A DNA stretch of 64,000 nt from Venturia oleaginea (taxonomy: Eukaryota > Ascomycota > Dothideomycetes > Venturiales > Venturiaceae), in NCBI GenBank assembly GCA_013176395.1, contig JABMLP010000026.1:62001-126000 (forward strand). The letters run 5' to 3'. A program made the translations under genes and the position numbers. The notes under the pieces are model-generated. The model ran no database searches. It worked only from the letters and a program-made list of their open reading frames with translations, and had not been told where the DNA came from. This document shows, piece after piece, positions 1 to 11,878 of the stretch (the first letter of the stretch is position 1; every line of letters begins with the position of its first letter).

Positions 1-212
1 GCTAAACGATGTCTTGAAGTAATGATGTTTTTTGGACGAAAGGAAGGCGACGAAGAGATGTATGAGTCTTCATTTTCGCGTCAACGTCGCTCGTCCAGAT
101 GTCACCAGTTGTCGCCATGATCATCGCCGTACCTATAAAATGCAACACTTTTACCTACAACGCCTCGCTGAAATGTAACATGATCCAAATATCCGCAGCA
201 TGTCGCGTCATA

Positions 213-1569
<1,357 letters not shown>

Positions 1570-2166
1570 CTTGGCTGTGGTGTTGCTCCTTACCGTCGAG
1601 TTTTGTGGAAAGAGAGGACCGTCGTTTTTCGATGGGCGAAGGTGGGTCTTGTCTCCAGTTCACATTGACGCACGCACCAACCACAATCTTCCACCATCTT
1701 TACCTTTACCACTACTACGGCTCAAGTTATCGTTGATGGGCACGATTCCACAACAACCATTTCTTCACAAAATCCATATTTCACCATCTCATCATTGAAG
1801 CATAGATAGCAACAGTTTACTTTTACTTGAATCTACAAAGATCAACAGATTTTGATCAATCTCGAGCTGGGCATGCTAAAAGTCCATTCGTGACTTGCGC
1901 AAACAGATGAATAGAAGTGCCGACATGCCGCTGATATAATACCACGCACATGCCCCAGGCAGTGTTTTCATCCATTACACTAACTACTACAGAGATAGGG
2001 GCCCAACCCGAAACAAAAGCTATCCGCACCGCGTGAATATCGTCCCTCGTTACCTGTAGGCTCTTGAGGCCATCCAAAAAAACAACCGAGCACAAGTGCT
2101 ATCATAAACGTCCAACTCCTCGTTCAATAGGATATGGCGAGCGATCGAACAAATGGTGAAGTTCTT
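1570..2166. other. intergenic, no gene seen
   Basis: Upstream side of DIM1 (which starts at 1569, minus strand) and downstream side of the FKBP-STIMATE gene. Short open frames here (for example 1856-2095 minus) show no family features and no splice partners. Presumably holds the DIM1 promoter and the terminator of the next gene; no clear motif seen. Confidence 0.5.
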
Positions 2167-3640
2167 CTACCCACTTCTAGGACTGCTGGACACACCATCC
2201 TTGTCAGGATCGTACTCGTTAGGAATTGGCGTTAGGTTTGCTTCCTTCAGCCTCGCAGCAGGAACCTTTCTCGCTTCAAGATCTTCGCTGCCGTCATCAC
2301 TGCCAGAGTTCCTAATGAGACCATCGTACTCATCCTCCTCGGTGCCTTCGCCATCATCCACTTCGGTGTGATCTTCTGGATTTTTGTCCTTGATGAAGGA
2401 GTCAATGATGTAGTATTGCATCCCGTTCATGATAAGGGGAAAGATGAGCATGACGAACGTAATCTGCACCCACTCCTTTCCTTCTGTCCAGCGGAGAGCC
2501 CAGTCACCGACCCAGCCTAGCCAGGGAAGGAGGTGGAAGAGGAGGAAGACGCAGAATTTCATTCCCAGGAGACCTAGGAAGTATATGAATGATTGTTTGA
2601 GCCACCAAGAGGTGCGGGGTGGGCGGCCGTAGTTTCCGCTATTCAGGGATTGGGGTGGATTCGCAAGGGGAGTGTGAGAGAAGAGGACGTGGAGGATGCG
2701 CAGGAGGCCGACAAGGATGGGAATGCCGATAGTTGTCTGGGATCTTGTTAGCGGAGTCGTGATCGGGGAGGAGGGTACTACTCACGTCAATCGCTAGATT
2801 GAGGAGGTAGAACGAACAAGGATTTGGCTGTCTTCCTTCGCCGGCTTGGGTAAATGCAGCTGCTTGTTTCGCCTTCTGGTCAATATCGAATTGGCCAGAA
2901 GAAAGCATAGACATGAGCAGATTTGCCAGGTGCAGCAGCATGGAACCAACAACTTGTTTGGAGGCATCGAACGCCCATACTTTGAGTGGCCGACGGGGTG
3001 TTTCTCTGTATCGCTTAAACACAAGAGAAGAGAGAGCGAGGATCCCCAGAGCGCCCTGGATAAGAAGGGCGAAGGGGCCTAGGAGCTGGCATTCCCCAGA
3101 ATTTTTGTCTCCTTCATGTTTAGGTCCTTTGTCCGAGGGCTTGTGTTTGTGCTCTTCTGATCCCTTGAGTTTGTGACTAGCTTCTGCCGAATTTGCGTTC
3201 TCTTCTGGCTGTGGCACCGCAACCAACTCTTTGTCAACCCCGTCAATCGCCATGAGCTCGGTCTCAAAGATCAGTGTCGCACCTGGGGGAATTAAAGCAC
3301 CCGCACCGGCTTTCCCGTAGGCCAGACTCGAAGGGATAGTCAACTTTCTTGCTTCTCCTATACACATATCCAGCAGTCCCTGATCCCATCCTTTGATCAC
3401 CTGGTGGGCGCCTAGGGTGAACTTGAAAGGCACCCCTCTCTTGTAACTCGTATCGAACTCTTCGCCACTACTTTCGAGAGTACCGCGGTAGTTGACGTGT
3501 ATTGAGTCTCCTCCATGTGTTTTTCGAGTGCATGGTACTTCTTTGGTTTTCTCTATCTTTACGGTATCTCCCAGTTGCGCTGTGACAACGGTAGCGAGGA
3601 TAAGAGAGAGCGGCAAGGCGCCGAAGTGGGAGGTCCGCAT
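2167..3640 (-). CDS. FKBP-type prolyl isomerase fused to STIMATE/vacuolar membrane protein
   Basis: Two exons (3640-2786 and 2736-2167, intron 2737-2785 with CTAAC branch) giving 474 residues. Residues 1-21 are a signal peptide (MRTSHF...ATVVTAQ). Residues about 27-137 are an FKBP peptidyl-prolyl isomerase domain: VNYRGTL, FDTSYKRG, VIKGWDQGL, AYGKAGAG, FETELMAIDG, as in Fpr2-like ER proteins. A hydrophilic Lys/Glu/His linker (about 138-181) runs, without a stop, into GECQLLGPFALLIQGALG, the usual start of the fungal STIMATE/TMEM110-like vacuolar membrane protein, with membrane segments near 187-207, 229-247 and 275-300, then SWWLKQSFIYFLGLLGMKF and more, and an acidic cytosolic tail. No Met lies between the two parts, so the second could not start independently in this frame. 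Normally these are separate genes as far as I know; a genuine fusion or a lost gene boundary are both possible. Confidence 0.85.
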
Positions 3641-4422
3641 ATGCGGCGTTATAGTATTCTAATAGTCCAGCAAGGACAGTTGTCGGTTTAAGGCCTGATG
3701 GGGACGAAGATTGAGCAACTCTTGTAGTCAGCGGAATGGTGACGGCGGTGAAACGAGGTTGCAGGTAGGAGGCGAAGATGTCGCAGGGTGAATCGAGGGA
3801 TACGGGAGGTTCGGTTAGTGACGAGAGACGAGGGTCAACAGTTGAATCGTCAGTGTCGGTGTCGGTGGATGTAGGGGGTAAGAATACTCAAGTCGTGGCA
3901 ATACTCAGGTGGAACTAATCGATGATGCTTGGCTTCGCGCATAATCCTCAAGCCTGACAACCTTCGCTCCACGTTTGGTACCACTTTGACGAATCGAAAC
4001 TTCCTGTCAGTGGAGATCGTTATTGACATATTCCTGGCCCTGAAAAACAATGCTGCCAGAGATATTTACCTCCATTCAACGAAAGCTTCGGTTTCTAGGT
4101 ATGCCTTACAGCAACGGCGCAGAGGCCGCAGGCTGTCAACAACAATAGCTTCTCATAATGTTGTCGGCGTAAGATCCAGCGATGCAGATGTTCTCGCTTC
4201 GACGAAGGAAACTCATTTGAACACGGCGGCTTTTCAACTCATCATATACAGCTCGACGACATACTGGTGACGGCAAGCATCTTCAAACTCAGAACAGATG
4301 CGAGAATTGGCGAAACTGGGTAGCTCATCTTGGCGCCATCACACTCTTTTCCAGACCTCTTTTAGTCGCGTGCTCAGATTTACTCAGGCTCCGCTTCAAC
4401 TAGATAATCTGAGCGCAAATAG
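3641..4422. other. intergenic, promoter side of FKBP-STIMATE gene
   Basis: Lies between the start of the FKBP-STIMATE gene and the left inverted repeat of transposon A. The only plus-strand open frame of note (3929-4270) has no recognisable domain and poor composition. I see no further gene. Confidence 0.4.
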
Positions 4423-5180
4423 TAACGTATTCCACCACGGAGCCGGCCAAACCACCGAGCCGGCCACTTTTCCTTGGCACAGCCCTTATCCTCTTTAACA
4501 CGTAATGTCTCAACAACGCAACGCGATAGCCGTTCAAGAAGAAGGCAGAATTGATCTCGGTCTTCAGGCCTATACCTCTGGCCAATTTCAAAGCCTACGG
4601 CGCGCTGCTGCAGCCTTCAACATCAAACACCAAAGGCTCTCTGATCGGCTCTGCGGAATCACCTCTCCATCTCAAACTCGCCCAAACTCTCATAAGCTCA
4701 CTACTATAGAAGAGCAAACGATTATCCGATATATCCTCGATCTCGATTCGTGAGGATTCGCGCTGAATTGATGCTACACCAGAACGCTCTACTTATTGCA
4801 CGAAACCACGAGCTTGAAGAGCAATTGGCAGTAATGACGAAGCGAAAATGGCGTAAAAGAAGGCGGATCCAACAAGGTGGTACTGTAGAGTATGGGACTG
4901 CAGCAGCGCGGGTAGCTGCTGAGGCGTCTGTTGCGCCTCAGGGATCAAAGAATACTCGCTGTAGTGGTGATCAAGAAACAGCCCGACCAACTCAAAGGCG
5001 CTGTGGAAACTGCGGCGCGACTGGGCACAATGCGCGAACGTGTAAAAAGAATATCGAGATATCTTCTGAATCAGATAGTAGCACGACGGACTTGGAATCT
5101 ATTGTTGATAGCGATAAAATTGAAGAGTCGTAACATGAGTTGGTCGTGCCAAAGGAAAAATGGCCGGCTCGTGTCACGGC
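4423..5180 (+). mobile_element. pogo/Fot1-type transposon copy A, internal deletion derivative
   Basis: Begins TAACGTATTCCACCACGGAG, closely matching the terminus of copy B at 18678, and its terminal region holds two tandem repeats ending in GAGCCGGCCA. Right end is approximate: the inner repeat TGGCCGGCTCG is visible near 5161 but the outer repeat and TA end are not intact. Relative to copy B about 1071 bp (B coordinates 19019-20089) are missing, joined at a 4-bp microhomology GCGC (4760-4763). Non-autonomous: the catalytic core is gone. Confidence 0.85.
4505..5133 (+). pseudogene. pogo transposase remnant (N-terminal HTH plus C-terminal zinc knuckle)
   Basis: 4505-4753 encodes the transposase N-terminus (MSQQRNAIAV..., helix-turn-helix region SLRRAAAAFNIKHQRLSDR). 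It stops at TGA (4751) where copy B reads CGA. After the deletion junction, a different frame (4754-5133) encodes the C-terminal part: a coiled-coil-like ELEEQLAVMTKRKWRKRR stretch and a CX2CX4HX4C zinc knuckle CGNCGATGHNARTC, then an acidic Ser/Asp-rich tail. The whole DDD catalytic domain is absent, so no functional transposase can be made. Homology to copy B at 18760-20450 is plain over both parts. Confidence 0.88.
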
Positions 5181-6739
5181 AAGTAGTAACCAATGAAAGG
5201 CGTGAACAGCAATCAGGGATGGACTAAATGTGATAATGAACTACAGGTAGCTATATAGATGAGGGCTGGGGGCAAGGCCTACCAATAGGTCTTGCTGTGG
5301 CCCGTGTACTGTGGCGCCTTGTTGGGTGCTTGGTGTTAACATGTTTCACCACTCAGTGGGCCACCCCAGTCAGTGGGCCACCCCATCAAAAAGTCCATTC
5401 TCTTCGTACAATAATTGCGATAATGTCAACACCAACGCCTGAATCAGCCCACAAAGAGGCTAGATTACTTGTTGCGAAGCAAAGCTTTCAAAAGAATCAA
5501 AATTCAAGTCAACGTCAAATCTCAGCGTTGTACGATATATCTCGAGCTACACTTCAGCGTCGTCTCAAAGGCATCAAACCACAGAGCGAATCCAACCACA
5601 AAAAACGAAAGTTACAACTACATGAAGAGCAGGCTCTAGTTCAGTGGATCCTGGACCTTGATCGACGCGGATTTCCCCCTCAGATTATTGACGTACGACA
5701 AATGGCAAATGTTTTACTCGAAAAACGTGGTACAGAACCTCCACCACAACCAGTCGGGAAGAACTGGGTATCCCGCTTTATCTCCACTCAAACTGAGCTT
5801 CGTACAAAGTGGAATCGCAAATTCCATTCACAACGTGCAAAATACGAAGATCCAGTGATAATTAACGCGTGGTTTCAGCGCGTTGTTGAAGGGATGCGTC
5901 TATTGTTCGGTATCCTTACGGAGGATACATACAATTTTGATGAGACTGGCTCCATGATGGGGGTTATTGCGACTGCAAAGGTGGTTACAAGTGCAGATAC
6001 AGTTGGACGAGCAACTGTCGTACAGCCAGGGAATCGTGAATGGACAACAGCGATCGAGGGAATCAACGCGTCAGGCTGGGCGATACCGCCATTCATTATC
6101 CTTCCTGGAAAAGTGCATCAATCAAACTGGTATCATCAGTTACCGGCTGATTGGGTTATTGCTATAAGCGATAATGGCTGGACAACTAATGAGCTTGGAT
6201 TTGAGTGGATCAAGCACTTCAATACTCATACAGAAGCTCGTACAAAGGGTATTCACCGTCTCCTTATCCTCGATGGCCACAACAGTCACGCAACACCAGA
6301 GTTTGACGGATATTGGTGTACAAACAACATTATTACACTCTGTATGCTGCCACACACATCCCATCTTCTTCAGCCGCTTGATGTAAGTTGTTTTTCGCCT
6401 CTGAAACGCTCGTACGGTCAAGCAGTTCACTACGGTCACAAACACATTGTAAACGCCAAAATCACGGAAAATACAACCAAATCACCGTTTTTAACGGGAT
6501 TTCGCTCAGGAATTCTCATTGTACTCAAAAAAAAAGTCCGTAAACAATCTAGCATTCAGTCTATTGTAAATTTCAGCCCTTTTTTTGGTTTTTGGCGGGG
6601 AGATCCCCCCCCAAAATCACGTGCACTGCATCGCCGCATCGCCGCAAAAACAACAACAAATCTAGCTCTATCACCAGATTAACTATATAATTACAGCGAC
6701 ATAGGCAGATAGCCTCCAATCCAGGCCCTAAACTGGGGG

Positions 6740-7999
6740 CTATGCATCCTCCGCGTCCAGGGTCTTTGCCCCAATGAAGCACTCGTACGTGCAGACTCTT
6801 CCAAATGCCATCTTCTTGTTAGATACCGTGGAAGCGATGATATACCATGACTCTGCTTCTTCGTCAATTTCGGGTAATTGGCCACTCAGTGACTTGAACC
6901 AACTGCTTCCTTTCTGACGTACCAGGGCTGCGTCTTGCTGTGTCTTCTTTTTCAATGCAAGAGCTTGTTTGGCCAAAGAATCTTTCTTTTCAGCTCTCTT
7001 TCTCTCGTTATTATCGTTAACATCCACCACAATTGACGTTTTTTGAAAGCTTCTTTTAGCCCTCGGGGCCAATATAAGAGTAGGGTCTTGAGGGTCTCGT
7101 TCCTTGCGCTTTTTCGAGGCTATCTGAGTAGATTGTAGAGTAGAATCTAGCGCTTCAAGCTCGCCATCAATCTCGTCAATTCGAGCGCCGTAGTCATCGC
7201 GTTGGTCATCGCTATAGACGCTAATATCATCATCGATATTGATCTGATCCTGAGAGTCCTCGAAATCGGCGGCCTCATCGTCGTATGTATATGGCAAAGA
7301 TGGCTCGGCAGAAACCGACCTCGAATAGATACCAGGTTTAGCAAGCACCTCGGCGACATGAGAGGACTGTTTTGATGGCTTTGAAAGTGTAAAATCGATC
7401 ATTCTGACACCCTCGGTGTCTTGACTTGCTAATGAAGTTGGTGTAGATATCGGTGTAGATTTCAACTTTGCCCTGCCATTTTTTCGAGGAACCTTTGGTG
7501 TCATTATAACCTTTCTTCGTCGGCACTCTTCGGTACGAATATAGTCCAACTTGATCTTTAGTAACGCTGCTGAGGGCCAATAGCCTACGTATCTGGATAG
7601 AGTAGGACTTTCGGTATGGAGGGCGGTGAACATATTTTGACGATCTGTATGACTCTGAGATTTAAAAGGCTTGGTTTGCTTAACGGGATTAAAACGTGTA
7701 CTAAAAGAGAGAGATAAGTAGCTTTCTTTGATGATATATTGAGTAGTTACTAACGCTTCAAGATTCAAAGTCCCATCACCATTGCGAATCGGAACCGACT
7801 CCTTTTGACTATAAGATCTCGCGATATTGAGTGACTTCGCTACCGCAGATTTATAGTCTGCAATCAGCTCCTTGCGAATATTCTCCGGGTAGTTCCGCAC
7901 GGCCAGATTAATGGTGACGAGGATGTCTGCCAAGGTGGTGATCTCGGTATCAAGAGGTTGCTCAATCGGGCGTTCACTTAAAGCTGTTTTTGGCGCCAT
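6740..7999 (-). CDS. hypothetical accessory protein of the CACTA element
   Basis: Intact 419-residue frame (MAPKTALSERPIEQ...) within the CACTA borders, convergent with the TNP2-like gene. No domain recognised. Visible features: helical N-terminal part, central basic stretch RRRKVIMTPKVPRKNGRAK, an acidic segment (about 235-275, DDEAADFEDSQDQINIDDD), a Lys/Arg-rich KKRKER motif that could be a nuclear signal, and a coiled-coil-like RKRAEKKDSLAKQALALKKK. By position it could be the second CACTA protein, analogous to TnpA of plant En/Spm that binds subterminal repeats, but that is inference from context only. Alternatively a captured host gene. Confidence 0.65.
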   Translation of the reverse strand: MAPKTALSERPIEQPLDTEITTLADILVTINLAVRNYPENIRKELIADYKSAVAKSLNIARSYSQKESVPIRNGDGTLNLEALVTTQYIIKESYLSLSFSTRFNPVKQTKPFKSQSHTDRQNMFTALHTESPTLSRYVGYWPSAALLKIKLDYIRTEECRRRKVIMTPKVPRKNGRAKLKSTPISTPTSLASQDTEGVRMIDFTLSKPSKQSSHVAEVLAKPGIYSRSVSAEPSLPYTYDDEAADFEDSQDQINIDDDISVYSDDQRDDYGARIDEIDGELEALDSTLQSTQIASKKRKERDPQDPTLILAPRAKRSFQKTSIVVDVNDNNERKRAEKKDSLAKQALALKKKTQQDAALVRQKGSSWFKSLSGQLPEIDEEAESWYIIASTVSNKKMAFGRVCTYECFIGAKTLDAEDA

Positions 8000-8248
8000 T
8001 ATAAGTCTTTGAAAGGTTGTAATCGTGAAGGTAGAATTATCTACAGCTAGATTCTCCTATTATACACCTCAACCCCACCTTAACATGACACCTAGACCGT
8101 TTCATACACCAACAATAACGATATATCCGAATCAGTAGCCGTTTCAAACGTCTCGAGTCAATCCGGAGGTGGATTCTGCGGCCGGTAGCCTCAGAATCTC
8201 ACACCTCTATTGTGACTCGAACACATCACTCTCGCTGGCATATCAAAA

Positions 8249-10032
8249 ATGGCTGTATTCTGTTTTTTTGAACGAGATCTCGGCGAATCTATACATCGAT
8301 GTTCTATCCGGACTCGTACAAGACATCGTGAGGCTTGGATACGACGTCAAAACCTCAATCTTCTTACCTATAACGCTGCAGATGAGCCCGCCGGCATCGA
8401 GACCGATGACGAGATAGTCGATGATGAGTCTCACGCCCCGCCAAGCCCTCAGAATGAGCAGAATGAGCCACTAGATTACGATTCTGATATCGATATTGGT
8501 GATGGAATCGACTTTGAGCGAAGTAAGTTAAAGTTAACTTTGAGATAAATAGGAACCTTCAGCGATTGAGCAACTTCAATTCTTTTCGAGGACGATATAA
8601 CCTCATTCTACACTACTTTTAATCCCTGTAACGTCCTCTTAGCAGAAATAGCCTTTCATTTACGCTGGAGGTCCCCAAGTTATCATAAAGCTAACTTTCT
8701 TTAAGTACGTCAACTCTCCGACGCCCAATTACGGTATCTACAACTCTCTGAATGGGTTGATTACCATGTCAGCCGAGAACAATACAATATGCTACGCTAT
8801 ATCGTCGAGGATGGGTGGTCTACACAGTTGCCAGATCTACGCCGCCGCGGCGATGTTCTTACGGCACTGACGAGGCTAGAGGGTAGAACCTTTGACTGCT
8901 GTATCAAGAGTTGTATTGCATACACTGGCGATTACGCTAATCTAGAGGGTTGCAGTAGTTGTAACGAACCTCGTTATTACTATAGCACTCGCCGTGCACG
9001 AAAAACCTTCCTATATATCCCTCTTATACCTCGCCTCAGGTATCAATTCCAATCGGCTATACGAGCAGAGACCCTCCAAAAACACCACCAAAAGTACTGG
9101 ATCAACCCTATTGACCAGTTACCATTAGTCTATGATGACTGGTGGTCCGGCGAAAGGTACCGAGATCTCAAAAAAGAAGGCTATTTCAAGCGACCAACTG
9201 ACATCGCTTTTGCACTACATTATGATGGCGTTCAAGCTATCAAATCGGGCAATCACTCGGTCAGCCCAGTCATCCTCGTCAACTATAACCTACCACCATC
9301 GATTCGCTATAAGAAGGGTAATATATTACTCTCTCTCGTCATTCCAGGGCCCAACAAACATGAGGATATTGACAGCTATCTAAGGCCTCTCGTTGACGAG
9401 CTCAAACTTCTCAAAACTGGGGTCAAGGCACACAATAAATACCGTAGTAGAGAGTTCACGATGCGAGCGAATGTGGTGTTGGTTTGTGGTAAGTCCCTCT
9501 CTATTTCAATATATGGTCATTCGGTTACCGGAGACATCTATAATAATATTTATTTCAACTTCATTCAATAGTCTAGATACTTTTTTAGCTAACTAACCTA
9601 CCATATAGGTGATGGCCCTGCAGTATCTGAGCTCTGCGGAATGAAGCACCCCGGTAATGCAAACTCTCAAAAGACGTCTCAATTGGCTCAATCTCGTCAC
9701 AATACGTCACTGACCTCAATCGCAGGGACCACTATGTCTGCTACCGCACTGCAGCCAATCCACGCTGCAATTTCGGCTCAATATCAACATTTTTCATGGT
9801 CAGATCTCGTCAATTTGCGCTCATTACACGGTGGAAGAACCCTCAATTGGATGACTACGTACACCAGATTACTGTGGCTCACGAGAATGGTAGAAAGGAG
9901 ATCATTGAGGTGGAAGGTATCTACTGCCTAATTGGGGTTCTAGAGGAAAAAGATGAGGGCCATCGCACGCGCAAGTCACGGCTTATTGTAGGGGCTTTGA
10001 ACTATGTTAGAATGCATGGTTTGGAGCCTTAA
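8249..10032 (+). pseudogene. TNP2-like CACTA transposase, degenerate
   Basis: Fragments in several frames. 8249-8548 has an acidic N-terminal segment (DDEIVDDESHAPPSPQNEQ). 8705-9488 is the best piece: RQLSDAQLRYLQ, a Cys pair motif CIAYTGDYANLEGCSSCNEP, then the tnp2 core with VILVNYNLPPSIRYKKGN, LSLVIPGPNKHEDIDSYLRP and DELKLLKTGV, matching the Transposase-21/tnp2 pattern. A GT-AG intron 9489-9608 joins VLVCG to DGPAVSELCGMKHPGNAN. Then a frame change near 9796 leads to EGIYCLIGVL...KSRLIVGALNYVRMHG. Frames between 8549 and 8704 are also broken. Full TNP2 proteins are far longer; much of the catalytic region downstream of the DGPA motif is missing. Start is uncertain. Confidence 0.72.
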
Positions 10033-10122
10033 AATCACTGTATATTAGCTATATTACACTATATTTGGTGGTCATGAGTGACACGGCAATCTCGCCGAGA
10101 TCACGAGAATATATTGCTTTTT

Positions 10123-10293
10123 GAACGGATTGTAATCTACGGGATTTTCTAGTGCATTGTAACAAGATACGTACACCAAAAAACGGAGATTCCATTGTAA
10201 ATTACACCAAAAAAGGGTGAAATCGGCCACGGGAATCTAGATGTAAAATACACCTAAAATCGTTGTAATCTACAAAATTCTATGACCGTAGTG
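10123..10293 (+). repeat. CACTA right-end subterminal repeats
   Basis: Repeated ATTGTAAnnTAC / TGTAAATTACACC / TGTAAAATACACC / TTGTAATCTAC motifs, at least five in about 170 bp, just inside the right terminus. Similar ATTGTAA motifs occur at 6445 and 6565 inside the left terminus. Such subterminal repeats are the transposase-binding sites of CACTA elements. Confidence 0.6.
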
Positions 10294-11045
10294 GTTCAAG
10301 AGCTTGTTCGTCAAGGAACCCACCATATCAACAAAGAGGACTTTCTATCGATCTATACAAGCACCCGACCAACTGTCTTCTCTGAGCAGAATATCAAGAG
10401 CGGTTTTCAAGCGACAGAACTTGTTCCATACAACCCGCAGCGTGTTCTTTCGTCGCTTACAGTCACCAAAACGCCATCACCACCAGGAACACCCCATAGA
10501 GTAGCACCACAGTGGACGTCAGAAACTCCTCGTACAATAGCTCAGCTTCAACAGCAGGCTCAGCTCGTCCGAGACCTTCTTCATCGCCAATCTCAGAGCC
10601 CAAGCAGTCAAGCAATCAGTCAACTTATCAAAGGATGCCAGGTCGCAATGAATTCTGCAGTGATACTTGCAGAAGAGAATAAGAAGCTTCGTGTAGAGAA
10701 CCAACGACGAAAACAGAAGCAACAATATCGTAGACAATATATTGCACATGGAGGCGTTTTACAGGCTCAACAGGGTCAGTTCTTAGTTCAGGGAGGCAAA
10801 AATAACTCTGGAGAGAGTGTTCAAGATCAGGAAGTCGTCGTACAACAGCGAGCATTACCAACGTACAGTGGCTGCGGTATTCAAGGTCATAAGATCAATC
10901 GATGTCCAAATACCTAGAGAATGTATTATTAGAGTTATTTTGATAATGATCATAGTGGTGATAGATTTATTGGACGATAACATAAAATTTAGTGGTAAGG
11001 GTGGCCCACTGACTGGGGTGGCCAACTGAGTGGTGAAAAACGTTA

Positions 11046-11878
11046 GAGTATTATCCTATGTTAAAAAAAGGTAAAGATTCTATTATAGGTATTTGTTACG
11101 AATACTGTCACGTGTACATGTATTCAATGGTATTCGGTTGTATTTGATTGCATTCATATGCAATCAAATACGCACCAGTCTGTTTCTTTATGATTGGTTG
11201 AATGTCACACAGGATCCTAGGGATCACGTGTTGGCTCAAGGCTCAGGTCATGAGCCATGAGCAGGTCAGCTCGAGAGTCAGCCTCTGAGCCATGAGCCAT
11301 GAGCCATGAGCCATGAGCCATCTGGCTCATGCATTAGGCTTCGAGCCTTATGGGAGGATTTCCTATATTATGGACGAGACTCTGCTCCCTCAGTGTCTCG
11401 TATCTTCACTCTCTAGTTACTTCGCTATTGCTTTTAGTTACTTAGCACAATTCACGACTCTTATATCTTGCAGGCTTCGCTTCACTTGTTTGATACGATA
11501 TTGTCGCCCCGGACCACTTGAACCCTACTGTACGGATTAGCCAAATTCAGCTAGATTACTTTGAGCCATAGCCTCTGCGTAACACTCTAGGAGCAGAGCG
11601 AAGAACGAGGTACGAGTGTCAGCCTGAGCACGCGACCAAAAAGAGCGTCTGATTCATAAGATATCCAAAATTCAGGAATCGGAAATTAGACCGTATTTGA
11701 AGCCCAGTCCGTGGCCAAAGGAAAGCAAGATTGCATGGGAAGGATGCTTTTCGTACCCCAGACGTGTCCCAGGGTACCTTGTGGAAGTGACATGGTCTCA
11801 ATCATGCTAGAGCTCGAGATGTAACAGCCTACTTTTTGCAATCGAAATCCCACCCTTCGAGACCACTTCCCGTTCAGA
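11046..11878. other. intergenic between transposon C and the MFS gene
   Basis: No gene supported. Contains a GAGCCAT tandem repeat near 11286 and a segment (about 11600-11690) that resembles 27630-27720 on the far side of the LINE. The last part should hold the promoter of the transporter gene. Confidence 0.5.
11286..11320. repeat. tandem 7-bp repeat (TGAGCCA)x5
   Basis: Five exact head-to-tail TGAGCCA copies, with further scattered copies of the same word at 11240-11285 and an inverted TGGCTCA at 11321. Simple-sequence expansion; no function seen. Confidence 0.85.

Larger units (their letters stand above)
6428..10293 (+). mobile_element. CACTA (En/Spm, TNP2-type) transposon inserted in pogo copy C
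   Basis: Starts CACTACGGTCA and ends TGACCGTAGTG, perfect 11-bp inverted repeats of CACTA type. It is flanked by GTT on both sides (6425-6427 and 10294-10296), a 3-bp target duplication as expected of this superfamily. Inside are a minus-strand ORF of 419 residues and a degenerate plus-strand TNP2-like gene, plus subterminal ATTGTAA-type repeats near both ends. Length 3866 bp; the TNP2 reading frame is broken and lacks much of the usual protein, so the copy is probably non-autonomous. Confidence 0.92.
5423..10917 (+). pseudogene. pogo/Fot1 transposase, split by a CACTA insertion
   Basis: Two parts: 5423-6427 and 10297-10917, 541 codons with no stop or frameshift apart from the inserted element. 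Part one has an N-terminal HTH (SQRQISALYDISRATLQRRL), a CENP-B-like second DNA-binding region ending PVGKNWVSRF, and the DDD catalytic residues: YNFDETG, LLILDGHNSH and LLQPLDV. Part two resumes exactly at QELVRQGTHHINKEDF (the motif expected next from copy B), then a Gln-rich coiled-coil region and a zinc knuckle CGIQGHKINRCPN near the end. Start chosen at MSTPTPES rather than the upstream in-frame Met at 5297, because 5297 lies outside the inverted repeat. Disruption seems recent as no other damage is seen in the frame. Confidence 0.92.
5337..11045 (+). mobile_element. pogo/Fot1-type transposon copy C, carrying a nested CACTA element
   Basis: Left end TAACATGTTTCACCACTCAG (5337) and right end CTGAGTGGTGAAAAACGTTA (to 11045) are inverted repeats of about 48 bp with TA at both borders, the target duplication of Tc1/mariner-pogo elements. 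Each terminus holds two tandem copies of a CAGTGGGCCACCCC-type repeat. Without the 3866-bp nested element and its 3-bp duplication, copy C would be about 1.84 kb, the same size as copy B (1.83 kb). It carries one transposase gene, continuous on both sides of the insertion. Confidence 0.93.

Noticed and set aside
3929..4270. 113-codon plus-strand frame
   Set aside because: No domain, no coding bias I can see, overlaps the transposon-flank intergenic region and has no splice partners.
5140..5336. A complete right inverted repeat for pogo copy A
   Set aside because: Only the inner TGGCCGGCTCG portion is recognisable; the outer repeat and TA end are not found before copy C begins.
8169..8417. 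82-codon frame as the CACTA transposase start
   Set aside because: It is in a different frame from the acidic segment that precedes the tnp2 core, and has no similarity to known CACTA proteins.
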